Positions 9,539 to 18,730 of a DNA stretch of 64,000 bases are shown in pieces; position 1 is the first letter of the stretch, and each line of letters opens with the position of its first letter. A program made the position numbers and the translations under genes. Under the pieces are notes generated by a model that made no database searches, was not told the origin of the DNA, and worked only from the letters and a program-made list of their open reading frames with translations. The DNA is from Comamonadaceae bacterium CG12_big_fil_rev_8_21_14_0_65_59_15 (lineage in GTDB: Bacteria; Pseudomonadota; Gammaproteobacteria; Burkholderiales; Burkholderiaceae_C): positions 124,001 through 188,000 of the forward strand of contig PCUV01000049.1 of the NCBI GenBank assembly GCA_002786915.1, read 5' to 3'.

Positions 9539-9880
9539 ATGAGTACAGTGTTGATGCCCCTGGACGAACCGCCTGACAATAGCTCGCCAGGGTTGAGGCG
9601 TGCGCTGGTCAGGGTCGGAAAGCTGGGCGGAAGTTGGAAGCTGTACCGTCCAGTTGGAGGAAACACCTGCAACAACGGCTACAGGGGTCGCGTTGGCCTG
9701 TACCAAATGATGCCCATGGCCGAAGGAATTCAGCGCATCGTCCTGCGCGACAGCCGTGCGCTTGAAGTCGCCAAGCCGGCCCAGCGCGAGGGTGTCAAGA
9801 CGCTGCGCGACGCCGAGCCTGGCAAAGTCCGGGCCGGACTGACTTCGCTTGAAGAAGCGCTGGCCATTTCGAACGAATAA
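9539..9880 (+). pseudogene. pilB: pilB remnant: C-terminal tail of the type IV pilus assembly ATPase
   Basis: An open frame of 113 codons. From about residue 31 it matches the very end of betaproteobacterial PilB: SWKLYRPVG, CNNGYRGRVGLYQMMP, then IQRIVLRDSRALEVAKPAQREGV and GLTSLEEALA. The whole ATPase core (Walker A and B, Asp and His boxes) is missing. The first Cys of the CxxC zinc pair is replaced by Gly (VGGNTC). It ends 21 bases before pilC, exactly where pilB belongs, so this is a deletion relic. Whether the frame is still translated is unknown. Confidence 0.85.
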
Positions 9881-9901
9881 TCCTCACTCAGGCAGATACC
9901 T

Positions 9902-11119
9902 ATGGCTACTGAAAAGTTGAAACCGGGCAAGGAATCCATTTTTGAGTGGCAGGGCAAAGACCGTAGCGGCAAGCAGGTGCGCGGCGAAAGCCGCGCCGGC
10001 GGCGAAAACCAGGTGCTCGCCGTACTGCGGCGCCAAGGCATCACCGCGATCAAAATCAAAAAACGCCGCATGAGCGCCGGTCATGCCATCAAACCCAAGG
10101 ACATGGCCATCTTCACGCGCCAGCTCGCCACCATGATGAAAGCCGGCGTGCCCCTGCTACAGGCGTTTGACATTGTCGGTCGCGGCAACCCCAACCCCAG
10201 CGTCAGCCGCCTGCTCAACGACATTCGCAGCGACGTTGAAACCGGTACCTCGCTGTCCGTGGCCTTCCGCAAATACCCAATGTATTTTGACGCGCTGTAC
10301 TGCAACCTAGTCGAAGCCGGTGAGGCCGCCGGCATCCTGGATCAGTTGCTCGACCGGTTGGCGGTCTACATGGAAAAGACCGAGGCCATGAAGTCCAAGA
10401 TCAAGTCGGCGCTGATGTACCCCATTTCGGTGTTGATCGTGGCTTTTGTTGTGACCGCCGTGATCATGATCTTTGTCGTGCCGTCGTTCAAGGAGGTATT
10501 CACCAGTTTTGGGGCCGATTTGCCCGCACCGACCCTGGCCGTGATTGCCATGAGCGAAATTTTTGTCCAGTACTGGTGGGCTATTTTTGGTGGGCTGGGT
10601 GGTGGTTTTTATTTTTTCATGCAGGCCTGGAAGCGCAACGTCAAGGTGCAACAGTTCATGGACCGCGTGCTGCTGAAAATGCCCATTTTCGGCGTGCTGG
10701 TTGACAAATCCTGCGTCGCACGCTGGACGCGCACCTTGTCCACCATGTTCGCCGCCGGTGTGCCGCTGGTGGAAGCGCTGGACTCGGTGGGCGGCGCTTC
10801 AGGCAACTCTGTGTATGAGTCGGCTACGCTCAAGATTCAGCAAGAGGTTTCCACCGGCACCGCGCTAACCACAGCCATGACCAACACCAACCTGTTTCCC
10901 AGCATGGTGCTACAAATGTGCGCTATTGGAGAAGAGTCGGGCTCTATCGACCACATGCTCGGCAAAGCGGCCGATTTTTTTGAATCCGAGGTGGATGACA
11001 TGGTCGCTGGTATCTCCAGCCTGATGGAGCCCATCATCATCGTTATTTTGGGTACGGTCATCGGTGGCATCGTGGTGGCGATGTACCTGCCCATCTTCAA
11101 GCTGGGGCAAGTGGTTTGA
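9902..11119 (+). CDS. pilC: Type IV pilus inner-membrane platform protein PilC
   Basis: Polytopic platform on which the pilus assembly ATPase acts. The 405-aa product has two T2SSF domains (about residues 70-195 and 275-398), each with the pattern FTRQLATMMKAGVPLLQAFD / WTRTLSTMFAAGVPLVEALD, and hydrophobic membrane segments near 170-200, 220-245 and 375-400. Full length and intact, although its normal upstream partner pilB is reduced to a fragment. The stop overlaps the pilD ATG by one base. Confidence 0.95.
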   Translation: MATEKLKPGKESIFEWQGKDRSGKQVRGESRAGGENQVLAVLRRQGITAIKIKKRRMSAGHAIKPKDMAIFTRQLATMMKAGVPLLQAFDIVGRGNPNPSVSRLLNDIRSDVETGTSLSVAFRKYPMYFDALYCNLVEAGEAAGILDQLLDRLAVYMEKTEAMKSKIKSALMYPISVLIVAFVVTAVIMIFVVPSFKEVFTSFGADLPAPTLAVIAMSEIFVQYWWAIFGGLGGGFYFFMQAWKRNVKVQQFMDRVLLKMPIFGVLVDKSCVARWTRTLSTMFAAGVPLVEALDSVGGASGNSVYESATLKIQQEVSTGTALTTAMTNTNLFPSMVLQMCAIGEESGSIDHMLGKAADFFESEVDDMVAGISSLMEPIIIVILGTVIGGIVVAMYLPIFKLGQVV

Positions 11120-11961
11120 TGCTGGTGTCGCAAGGCGCAGACGCCGCGCTGCTGGGCTGGCTGGGCTTGCTCATTGGCAGCTTTCTCAACGTGGTGATCT
11201 ACCGCCTGCCGGTCATGTTGGAAGCACGCTGGAAGGCCGAGTGTGCCGATCTACACGGTCAGCCTGCGGCTGAGGTTGCCCCTTTCAATCTGATGGTGCC
11301 ACGCTCGCGCTGCCAGTCTTGCGGTCACGCGCTGTCCTGGTTCGAAAACATTCCGGTGTTGAGCTACCTGGTGCTGCGCGGGCGCTGCCGCCATTGCCAG
11401 GCACCGGTCAGCCTGCGCTACCCCGTGATTGAGCTTGCGACCGGGGCACTGTTCTTTTTTTGCGGCTGGCGCTGGGGGGTGAATGCAACGTCGTTGGTCT
11501 GGAGCGGTTTTTCGGCGGCCTTGCTCGCGCTAGCCCTGATCGACTGGGACACTACCCTGTTACCCGACGACATCACGCTGCCGCTGCTTTGGGCCGGACT
11601 GATCGCGGCCGCCTTGCACCTCAGTGGCGTTGTGCTGGTCGACGCCGTCTGGGGTGCCGTGGGCGGGTATGTGTCGCTATGGCTAGTGTACTGGGCGTTC
11701 AAACTGGCTACTGGCAAAGAGGGCATGGGGTTTGGCGACTTCAAACTGTTCGCCGCGCTGGGTGCCTGGTTTGGCTGGCAGGCGCTGATCCCGATCATTT
11801 TGATGGCCTCGGTGATTGGCGCGGTCGTCGGGATCGCCATGAAATTTTCAAGCACACTGCGCGAGGGAGGCTACATCCCGTTCGGGCCATTCCTGGCTGG
11901 GGCCGGGTTGACCGCCATGCTGTTCGGGCCGCAGTCCATCCTGCGCGTTGTGGGGCTGTAA
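11119..11961 (+). CDS. pilD: Prepilin leader peptidase / N-methyltransferase PilD
   Basis: Cuts and N-methylates type IV prepilins and pseudopilins in the inner membrane. The 280-aa protein has the N-terminal methylation domain with a zinc-type CQSC...CRHC set, about eight membrane segments, and the two catalytic Asp sites, one in ALIDWDTTLLPDD and one in GMGFGDFK. A TTG three bases earlier is also in frame; ATG 11119 is preferred. It is followed by coaE after 3 bases, the common betaproteobacterial pilBCD-coaE order. Confidence 0.95.
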   Translation: MLVSQGADAALLGWLGLLIGSFLNVVIYRLPVMLEARWKAECADLHGQPAAEVAPFNLMVPRSRCQSCGHALSWFENIPVLSYLVLRGRCRHCQAPVSLRYPVIELATGALFFFCGWRWGVNATSLVWSGFSAALLALALIDWDTTLLPDDITLPLLWAGLIAAALHLSGVVLVDAVWGAVGGYVSLWLVYWAFKLATGKEGMGFGDFKLFAALGAWFGWQALIPIILMASVIGAVVGIAMKFSSTLREGGYIPFGPFLAGAGLTAMLFGPQSILRVVGL

Positions 11962-11964
11962 GTC

Positions 11965-12609
11965 GTGGCGCAGGCCATGCGCTTGGGGTTGACGGGCGGT
12001 ATTGGCTCGGGTAAGAGCACCGTCGCCGTCATGTTGCAAAATCTGGGCGCCGCGATCATCGACGCCGACGCTATCTCACGCGCGCTGACGGCACCTGGCG
12101 GTGCGGCCATCGCTGACATTCGCCAAACCTTTGGGGCCGACTTCACTGACGCCAGCGGTGGCTTGGACCGTGCCCGTATGCGGGCATTGGCTTATGCGCA
12201 ACCAGACGCACGCCAACGTCTCGAAGCCATCATTCACCCCCTGGTAGGCAAGCACACCTGGCAACAGGCCGCAGACTATGAAGCCGCTGGCTACCAGCAC
12301 CTGGTGTTTGACGTGCCGCTGCTGGTGGAATCCGCACACTGGCGTCAGCGCGTGCACGGCGTTGTGGTCATCGACTGCAGCCCAGAGACCCAGATCACCC
12401 GCGTCATGGCACGCAGCGCGCTCAGCCGGGCCCAGGTGCAGGACATCCTGGCCGTGCAGGCGAATCGTCTGCACCGGTTGCGTGCCGCCGATGCCGTGAT
12501 CTGCAATGACGGCATCACACTGGAGGATTTGTCGCGCCAGGTACGGGCGCTGGCAGCGCGCTTCGGGCTATCATCGCCCCACCTGCCAGTCACTGGAAAA
12601 CCAGCGTGA
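11965..12609 (+). CDS. coaE: Dephospho-CoA kinase
   Basis: Last step of coenzyme A synthesis. P-loop LTGGIGSGKSTV lies at the N-terminus, followed by DADAISRALTAPGG and the lid region. 214 aa, normal length. A GTG at 11965 is taken as the start; an ATG at 11977 just before the P-loop strand is possible. It overlaps the zapD GTG by 4 bases. Confidence 0.95.
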   Translation: MAQAMRLGLTGGIGSGKSTVAVMLQNLGAAIIDADAISRALTAPGGAAIADIRQTFGADFTDASGGLDRARMRALAYAQPDARQRLEAIIHPLVGKHTWQQAADYEAAGYQHLVFDVPLLVESAHWRQRVHGVVVIDCSPETQITRVMARSALSRAQVQDILAVQANRLHRLRAADAVICNDGITLEDLSRQVRALAARFGLSSPHLPVTGKPA

Positions 12610-13361
12610 TCCTCTACGAATACCCCCTTCAAGAACGCATCCGTACCTACCTGCGTCTGGAACATCTTTTCAACCGCCTGAACCAGTTGATGGCACGTAT
12701 GGACGCCCTAGACCACCACTTTGCGCTGGTCAGCCTGTTCGAGATCATGGATGTGGCGGCGCGTGCCGACCTCAAATCCGACCTTCTCAAAGACCTGGAC
12801 AAGCAAAAGCACACACTCGAGGGCTACCGCGGCAATCCAGCCATCGCCGAGGATGCACTCGACAGCATCATTGCCGATTTTGATCAGCGCTTCAGTGCGC
12901 TGAACGCGCAGCCAGGCAAGGCCGGTCAGGCGTTGGCAGACAACGACTGGCTGATGAGCATCCGCAGCCGCATCGGCATTCCAGGTGGCACTTGTGAATT
13001 TGACCTGCCGTCCTACTACGCCTGGCAGCACCGCTCAGGGGTCAGCCGCCAGGAGGAATTGCACCAATGGACTTCCACACTGGCTCCGCTGGCCGACGCG
13101 GTACGCCTGCTGCTGAAATTGTTGCGCGACTCGGGGTCACCCCAAAAGGTCTTTGCCAGCGCCGGACAGTTTCAGCAAAACCTGCCACAAGGCCGCACTT
13201 TTTTGTTGCTGCGGGTGGCACTGGATGCCACCCTGACGCTGATTCCAGAAATCAGCGGCAACCGTTTGATGGTGTCCGTGCGCTGGATGCGCCTGGGTGA
13301 TGGCCAGCGCCCGCAAGCAGTCACGGACGATGTGCCATTTGAACTGACACTGTGCGCATGA
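12606..13361 (+). CDS. zapD: Cell division protein ZapD (FtsZ-bundling factor)
   Basis: Cross-links FtsZ protofilaments at the division site. The 251-aa protein begins MILYEYPLQERIRTYLRLE, the hallmark N-terminus of the DUF1342/ZapD family, and keeps the family length. Start is the GTG overlapping the coaE stop. The order coaE-zapD-yacG is standard in beta- and gammaproteobacteria. ftsZ lies about 2 kb away on the other strand. Confidence 0.94.
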   Translation: MILYEYPLQERIRTYLRLEHLFNRLNQLMARMDALDHHFALVSLFEIMDVAARADLKSDLLKDLDKQKHTLEGYRGNPAIAEDALDSIIADFDQRFSALNAQPGKAGQALADNDWLMSIRSRIGIPGGTCEFDLPSYYAWQHRSGVSRQEELHQWTSTLAPLADAVRLLLKLLRDSGSPQKVFASAGQFQQNLPQGRTFLLLRVALDATLTLIPEISGNRLMVSVRWMRLGDGQRPQAVTDDVPFELTLCA

Positions 13362-13579
13362 CACAGACAGACAGCGCCGCCAGCACGAACCGGGTGGTGA
13401 CCTGCCCCGCGTGTGGTGGCGCCAGTCTTTATGCCAGCAGCAATCCGTACCGCCCGTTTTGTTGCGTGCGCTGCCGTCAAGTGGACTTGGGTGCCTGGGC
13501 CAGCGAGCGGTTCAAGGTGAGTGTTGCCCCTGCCCCCACCGACGTGCAGGATGTGCCATGGCCTGGCACGAGCGCCTGA
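13352..13579 (+). CDS. yacG: DNA gyrase inhibitor YacG (zinc protein)
   Basis: Small zinc protein that binds GyrB and inhibits gyrase. The 75-aa product has the four-Cys site CPACGG ... CCVRC followed by QVDLGAWASERF, which is diagnostic. GTG at 13352 or ATG at 13358 could start it; both overlap the end of zapD. Confidence 0.93.
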   Translation: MRMTQTDSAASTNRVVTCPACGGASLYASSNPYRPFCCVRCRQVDLGAWASERFKVSVAPAPTDVQDVPWPGTSA

Positions 13580-13589
13580 GGCTGCGTTC

Positions 13590-14033
13590 GTGCCCCAACT
13601 GACGCTGTCGCTGCAATTTGGCAAGTTTGACGATGCTGCCATACACCGTGCGGCACTGCCGCGCCACAAGGTGCAACGCTGGTTGCGCGCGGCCCTGCAG
13701 GCGGATGCAGAAATCACGGTTCGTGTGGTGGACACCCTGGAAGGCCAGTCGCTCAACCGCGACTATCGGCACAAGGACTACGCGACCAATGTCCTGACGT
13801 TCGGCTACAGCCAACAACCGGTTGTATGCGCCGATCTGGTGCTGTGCGCTCCGGTGGTGGTGCAAGAAGCCCTGCAACAAGGCAAAACGCTGCAACAGCA
13901 CTACGCCCACCTGCTGGTGCACGGCGCGCTGCACGCCCAGGGCTGGGACCACGAAACCGACACAGAAGCACAGGCGATGGAGCAACGCGAAAAAGATATC
14001 CTGGCCCGATTGGGTTTTGCCGACCCATACTGA
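13590..14033 (+). CDS. ybeY: Endoribonuclease YbeY (rRNA maturation and quality control)
   Basis: Single-strand endoribonuclease needed for 16S rRNA 3' processing. The zinc triad HxxxHxxGxDH is present as HGALHAQGWDH, with the family segment LNRDYRHKDYATNVLTFGY upstream. The frame is open from 13521, but GTG at 13590 gives the family N-terminus (PQLTLSLQF), 147 aa, and avoids overlap with yacG. Usually ybeY sits in the ybeZ-corC cluster; here it follows yacG instead. Confidence 0.93.
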   Translation: MPQLTLSLQFGKFDDAAIHRAALPRHKVQRWLRAALQADAEITVRVVDTLEGQSLNRDYRHKDYATNVLTFGYSQQPVVCADLVLCAPVVVQEALQQGKTLQQHYAHLLVHGALHAQGWDHETDTEAQAMEQREKDILARLGFADPY

Positions 14034-14210
14034 TCAGGCCAAACGCTCCAGAATCAATACTGCAAAAAAACCAAACGCCGCCAGCAGCGTCCACTTCAGC
14101 ACCCGCAGACCCCAGCGCTTGTAATGCGGTTGCCCGGTGCCAATGAAAAACGCAAAACACACGATGGCGCCCAGCAACAGCAGCAAGACAGCCCAGCGAA
14201 ACAACAGCAT
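14034..14210 (-). CDS. Small two-helix membrane protein, 58 aa, function unknown
   Basis: A short minus-strand frame that fills the gap between ybeY and lpxC. It starts at ATG 14210 (MLLFRWAVLLLLLGAIVCF) and ends at TGA 14034. Two hydrophobic segments (about residues 3-22 and 36-53) flank a basic loop (GQPHYKRWGLRVLKW), consistent with an inner-membrane hairpin. It begins 17 bases downstream of the lpxC stop on the same strand and abuts the ybeY stop exactly, leaving no unused DNA. The family is not recognised. Confidence 0.72.
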   Translation of the reverse strand: MLLFRWAVLLLLLGAIVCFAFFIGTGQPHYKRWGLRVLKWTLLAAFGFFAVLILERLA

Positions 14211-14227
14211 GGTCGGCTAACAGTGGG

Positions 14228-15151
14228 TTACCAAGCGCGCGCCAGTTGCGCGAAACCCTGCGGCGCTTGCAGCTCGTCGTCAAACGTGACCACGTCCCAC
14301 GCCTGATTGTGTTGCAGCAGTTCGCGCAACAGCAGGTTGTTCAGGGCGTGCCCCGAGCGGAACGCGCTATAGCTGGCCAGCAGCGGCTTGCCCAGCAGGT
14401 ACAGGTCACCCATGGCGTCCAGAATCTTGTGCTTGACGAACTCGTCGTCATAACGCAAGCCACCGACGTTGAGCACCTTGTAGTCGTCCATCACGATCGC
14501 GTTGTCCAGACCACCGCCCAGCGCCAGACCATTGGCGCGCATCCTTTCCACATCTTTGGTAAACCCAAACGTACGGGCGCGTGCAATGTCTTTGGCATAC
14601 GAATCACGGCTCATGTCGAACTGCACGCGTTGGCCGGTCGCGTCCACCGCCGGATGACTGAAGTCAATCTCAAAACTGAGCCGATAGCCATGGTAAGGCT
14701 CCAGCCGCGCCCATTTCACCGCGTCACCCTCACCCTGACGCACCTCGACTGGCTCGATCAAGCGAACAAATCGACGCGGCGCATTTTGCAGTTCAATGCC
14801 TGCGCTTTGCAGCAAGAAAACAAAAGACGCCGCAGAGCCATCCAGAATGGGCACTTCTTCGGCCGTGATATCCACGTACAGGTTGTCCACCCCCAGTCCG
14901 GCGCAAGCCGACATCAGGTGCTCAACGGTATGCACCTTGGCGTCACCGACACTGATGGTCGAAGCCATGCGCGTGTCTGAAACCGCCAACGCCGACACGG
15001 CAATATCCACCGGTTGCGGCAAATCGACGCGGCGAAAGACGATACCGGTATCGGGTCGCGCCGGGCGCAGCGTAATTTCCACCCGCTGGCCACTGTGCAG
15101 CCCCACGCCGACGGCGCGCGTCAGGGTTTTAAGAGTACGTTGTTTCAACAC
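14228..15151 (-). CDS. lpxC: UDP-3-O-acyl-N-acetylglucosamine deacetylase
   Basis: Committed zinc-dependent step of lipid A synthesis. The GTG at 15151 gives the canonical start (M)[20 protein letters not shown]; the frame upstream of it is unrelated repeat-like DNA. Zinc ligands are seen in VEHLMSA and in the [14 protein letters not shown] segment, and the GHALNN site near the C-terminus is intact. 307 aa, normal. It closes the dcw cluster, as in most Gram-negatives. Confidence 0.95.
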   Translation of the reverse strand: MLKQRTLKTLTRAVGVGLHSGQRVEITLRPARPDTGIVFRRVDLPQPVDIAVSALAVSDTRMASTISVGDAKVHTVEHLMSACAGLGVDNLYVDITAEEVPILDGSAASFVFLLQSAGIELQNAPRRFVRLIEPVEVRQGEGDAVKWARLEPYHGYRLSFEIDFSHPAVDATGQRVQFDMSRDSYAKDIARARTFGFTKDVERMRANGLALGGGLDNAIVMDDYKVLNVGGLRYDDEFVKHKILDAMGDLYLLGKPLLASYSAFRSGHALNNLLLRELLQHNQAWDVVTFDDELQAPQGFAQLARAW

Positions 15152-15204
15152 TGTTCGATTGTAAAAATAGCATGTACAACTCTGATTAACACGGGCCTTG
15201 AACC

Positions 15205-15300
15205 AGAAACACCGTGGAACCGGCTCCGCCGGGCCACTGGTGTTGCCCCCTGCAAGGGGGAAAGCGTAGCGACACGCAGTGCGCGAAGCCGGGGGGTGAG
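15205..15300. repeat. Intergenic palindrome-rich segment between ftsZ and lpxC
   Basis: Contains the hairpin CCCCCTGCAAGGGGG and a matching C-run / G-run pair (CCCCC near 15246, GGGGGG near 15291). It looks like a mosaic intergenic repeat of the kind frequent in Comamonadaceae genomes and may also act as a terminator for ftsZ. No second copy was found in this window. Confidence 0.45.
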
Positions 15301-15304
15301 CCAA

Positions 15305-16555
15305 TTAGTCCGCCTGCTTGCGCAGAAACGCCGGAATCTCAAAGTCGTCCATGCCACCACTGGCCAGCGCATCCACTTTGGCCGCAGCACTGGTGCGATC
15401 ACGCGTACGCCAGACGCTGGGTGTCGCCATGGAGCCGTAGTCAGGTTGTGTGCGCCCGGTCATGACGCTCCCCATCGAGCTTCCCACAGAACCCATACTC
15501 ACCGGCGTATCCAGCGTCGGTACGTTCACCGGCATATTGTCGGTACCGGTGCGACGGATTTCGGTCGGAACGATTGAGATATTGGGTTTGCGCCCTTGAC
15601 GACTCAACCCGGTGGCCACCACCGTGACACGAATCTGGTCACCCAGATGGTCGTCGTAGGCGGTACCGTAAATCACATGCGCGTCAGGCGAAGCGTAGGC
15701 GCGAATGGTGTTCATGGCCAGCTTGGATTCAGAGAGTTTCAGTGACCCCTTGGCGGCCGAGATCAGCACCAGCACGCCCTTGGCACCCGACAGGTCAATG
15801 CCTTCGAGCAGCGGGCAAGCTACGGCTTGCTCGGCGGCAATGCGCGCCCGGTCTGGACCAGCAGCTACGGCGGTGCCCATCATCGCCTTACCCGGCTCAC
15901 CCATCACGGTACGCACGTCTTCAAAGTCCACGTTGACATGGCCCGGCACGTTGATGATTTCGGCAATCCCCCCCACTGCATTCTTGAGCACGTCGTTGGC
16001 ATGGGCAAAGGCCTCATCCTGTGTCGCATCGTCACCCAGCACCTCGAGCAGTTTTTCGTTGAGCACCACGATCAGACTGTCCACATTGGCTTCCAGCTCC
16101 GCCAGCCCCTGATCGGCGTTTTCCATACGACGCTTGCCTTCAAATTCAAACGGCTTGGTCACTACCCCTACGGTCAGAATACCCATCTCGCGCGCCACCC
16201 GGGCGATCACCGGTGCAGCGCCAGTACCCGTACCACCGCCCATGCCCGCCGTGATGAACAGCATATGGGCACCATCAATTGCCTCTCGAATATGTTCGAC
16301 ACCCACCTCGGCCGCTTCGCGCGCCTTATCGGGCTTGCTGCCTGCACCCAGACCCGTACTGCCCAGCTGAATGATGCGGTGCGCGTCACTGGTGGACAAG
16401 GCCTGTGCGTCGGTGTTAGCGCAAATGAATTCCACCCCTTGCACCGCGCTGGCGATCATGTGCGCCACGGCGTTACCACCCCCGCCGCCGACACCGATGA
16501 CCTTGATCTGGGTGCCTTGGTTAAATGTTTCTTCTTCAATAAGCTCGATGGACAT
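15305..16555 (-). CDS. ftsZ: Cell division GTPase FtsZ
   Basis: Tubulin-like GTPase forming the Z-ring. Tubulin signature GMGGGTGTGAAPVIA, the N-terminal IKVIGVGGGGGNAVAHM and the conserved C-terminal partner-binding peptide (EIPAFLRKQ) are all present. The 416-aa length includes a linker of about 60 residues. A strong AAGGAGAG lies before the ATG. It follows ftsA after a 135-base gap that contains a 7-bp hairpin (16621-16642), so it may also have its own transcript. Confidence 0.98.
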   Translation of the reverse strand: MSIELIEEETFNQGTQIKVIGVGGGGGNAVAHMIASAVQGVEFICANTDAQALSTSDAHRIIQLGSTGLGAGSKPDKAREAAEVGVEHIREAIDGAHMLFITAGMGGGTGTGAAPVIARVAREMGILTVGVVTKPFEFEGKRRMENADQGLAELEANVDSLIVVLNEKLLEVLGDDATQDEAFAHANDVLKNAVGGIAEIINVPGHVNVDFEDVRTVMGEPGKAMMGTAVAAGPDRARIAAEQAVACPLLEGIDLSGAKGVLVLISAAKGSLKLSESKLAMNTIRAYASPDAHVIYGTAYDDHLGDQIRVTVVATGLSRQGRKPNISIVPTEIRRTGTDNMPVNVPTLDTPVSMGSVGSSMGSVMTGRTQPDYGSMATPSVWRTRDRTSAAAKVDALASGGMDDFEIPAFLRKQAD

Positions 16556-16690
16556 GCTGCTCTCCTTGGGTTTCGATGGGTAATAACAAATAAGTGAAAA
16601 GGTGACCGGATATCAGTTCAGGCGGTGGATCCATGCACCGCCATCGTCGTGGTGGTCCGGCGCGCTGGGGGTAAATAGTGCAGGCCATGG

Positions 16691-17920
16691 TCAGAAGTTC
16701 CCCATGAACCAGTCTTTGACGGAACCAAACGCGCTCTTGACCGAGCCGTTCTTCTGCGCCACCTTGAAGCCGCGCAGGCGTGCCAGGCGCGCTTCTTCCA
16801 GCAGGCCCATCACGGTGGCAGCCCGTGGCTGTGCCACCATGTCGGACAAGGCGCCGCTGTACTTGGGAATACCTCTGCGTACCGGCTTCAAGAAAATGTC
16901 TTCGCCCAGCTCCACCATGCCGGGCATGACGCAGCTGCCACCGGTGAGCACGACACCGCTGGAGAGCATTTCTTCGTAGCCCGATTCGCGCATCACCTGA
17001 TGCACCAGGCTAAAAATCTCTTCCACGCGCGGCTCGATCACACCGGCCAGCGCCTGGCGGCTGAGCATGCGTGGGCCGCGGTCGCCCAGGCCGGGTACTT
17101 CCACCTGCGCTTCGGGGTCGGCCAGCAATTGCTTGGCGTAGCCGTTTTCCACCTTGATCTCTTCGGCGTCTTTGGTCGGGGTGCGCAAGGCCATGGCAAT
17201 GTCGCTGGTAATCAGGTCGCCGGCAATCGGGATCACTGCGGTGTGGCGAATCGCGCCGTTGGTGTAGATCGACAGGTCGGTGGTGCCCGCGCCAATGTCC
17301 ACCAGCGCTACGCCCAGTTCGCGCTCGTCTTCGGTCAGTACCGACAGGCTGGAGGCCAGCGGGTTGAGCATCAATTGCTCCACCTCCAGACCACAGCGGC
17401 GCACGCATTTGATGATGTTCTCGGCCGCGCTCTGGGCACCGGTGACGATGTGCACCTTGGCCTCCAGGCGAATGCCGCTCATGCCGATCGGCTCCTTCAC
17501 GTCCTGGCCGTCGATGATGAACTCTTGCGGCTCGACCAACAGCAAACGCTGGTCGGTGCTGATGTTGATCGCCTTGGCGGTTTCCACCACCCGTGCCACG
17601 TCGGCGGCCGACACCTCGCGGTCTTTGATGGCCACCATACCGTGCGAGTTGAAGCCGCGGATGTGGCTGCCGGTGATGCCGGTATAGATGCGCGTGATTT
17701 TGCAATCGGCCATCAGCTCGGCTTCTTTCAAGGCCTGCTGGATGCTCTGCACCGTAGCGTCGATATTCACCACCACGCCGCGCTTCAAGCCATTGCTGGG
17801 CGCCACGCCCAGACCAGCGAGCTTGAGCTCGCCCCCGGGCATGACCTCGGCCACCACCACCATCACCTTGGCGGTACCGATGTCCAGACCGACGACCAAA
17901 TCTTTGTACTCTTTTGCCAT
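16691..17920 (-). CDS. ftsA: Cell division protein FtsA
   Basis: Actin-like ATPase that ties FtsZ to the membrane. Starts KDLVVGLDIGTAKVMVVVAE; the SHS2 (1C) domain lies in the first third, and the C-terminal amphipathic membrane anchor KSAFGSVKDWFMGNF is intact. 409 aa, normal length. An AGGTGA site precedes the ATG. It sits 21 bases after ftsQ. Confidence 0.97.
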   Translation of the reverse strand: MAKEYKDLVVGLDIGTAKVMVVVAEVMPGGELKLAGLGVAPSNGLKRGVVVNIDATVQSIQQALKEAELMADCKITRIYTGITGSHIRGFNSHGMVAIKDREVSAADVARVVETAKAINISTDQRLLLVEPQEFIIDGQDVKEPIGMSGIRLEAKVHIVTGAQSAAENIIKCVRRCGLEVEQLMLNPLASSLSVLTEDERELGVALVDIGAGTTDLSIYTNGAIRHTAVIPIAGDLITSDIAMALRTPTKDAEEIKVENGYAKQLLADPEAQVEVPGLGDRGPRMLSRQALAGVIEPRVEEIFSLVHQVMRESGYEEMLSSGVVLTGGSCVMPGMVELGEDIFLKPVRRGIPKYSGALSDMVAQPRAATVMGLLEEARLARLRGFKVAQKNGSVKSAFGSVKDWFMGNF

Positions 17921-17941
17921 GCTGTCACCTATTGCCTTGTC

Positions 17942-18730
17942 TTACTGCTTTTTCCCGCTCTCACCGTCCAGCGTGGCCACACCCTGCAGCGCCAGCGCAT
18001 AACCGTCGGTGTGACGCAAGTCCACCGAAGCCAATTGCTCAGGTGTACGCTGGTAGCGCGCCGTCACCTGGGTCACCGTCTTCAAGAATTTTTCAGCGCG
18101 TGTCACCACCTCAGCCTGCTCACCTGCACCCAGTTCCAGCGTGGTGCCTGTGTCCAACTCGGCATGCCAGCCGCCACGCGGCGTTAATTCCAGCTGAGCC
18201 AGCCCCAACTCCATGCGCATCAACAGCGGCCGTAAGGACTGGTACATCGCCAGCACCTGGGCCGACTGGTCCAGCGGCCCGTTCAGACGCGGCAAGTCCT
18301 CGCGGTCGAGCTCACCCACATTTGCGTCGAACACCTCACCGTAACTGTTGAGCAGGCGCAGGTCCCCTTCAGGCCCCCAGAACGCCACCGGCTGATGCTC
18401 TTGCAGCACCACGCGCAGACGGTTTGGAAATTCACGCTGCACCACCGCCTGGCGCACCCAGGGCATGGCTTCAAACGCTTGCCGGGCAGCGGCCAGGTCG
18501 AGTGTGAAAAATGTGCCGCGCAAACGCGCCAACACGTTGGCACGCAGCGTGATGGCGTTGTAGTGCGTGGCGTCACCCACAATGTGCAGGCCCTGGATAT
18601 CGAATACCGGCTGGCGCGCGCCCCAGGCCAGCGCGGCCCCGGCGAGCAACAGCGCCGCCAGCACCAGCAGCAAGGCGGTGAGCGCGCGCATCAGGCGCAC
18701 ATCCAGCGGCAGGTGGGTCGTTTGTCTCAT
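17942..18730 (-). CDS. ftsQ: Cell division protein FtsQ
   Basis: Bitopic divisome scaffold. ATG 18730 gives a short basic N-terminus, one membrane helix (about residues 16-38), and a POTRA domain beginning [12 protein letters not shown], followed by the beta domain. 262 aa. The start overlaps the ddl stop by 4 bases. Much further upstream the frame is open but overlaps ddl, so those starts are rejected. Confidence 0.95.
   Translation of the reverse strand: MRQTTHLPLDVRLMRALTALLLVLAALLLAGAALAWGARQPVFDIQGLHIVGDATHYNAITLRANVLARLRGTFFTLDLAAARQAFEAMPWVRQAVVQREFPNRLRVVLQEHQPVAFWGPEGDLRLLNSYGEVFDANVGELDREDLPRLNGPLDQSAQVLAMYQSLRPLLMRMELGLAQLELTPRGGWHAELDTGTTLELGAGEQAEVVTRAEKFLKTVTQVTARYQRTPEQLASVDLRHTDGYALALQGVATLDGESGKKQ

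Noticed and set aside
16621..16642. GGCGGTG / CACCGCC hairpin between ftsA and ftsZ as a terminator
   Set aside because: No T-run follows in the transcribed direction and ftsZ lies downstream; mentioned under ftsZ only.
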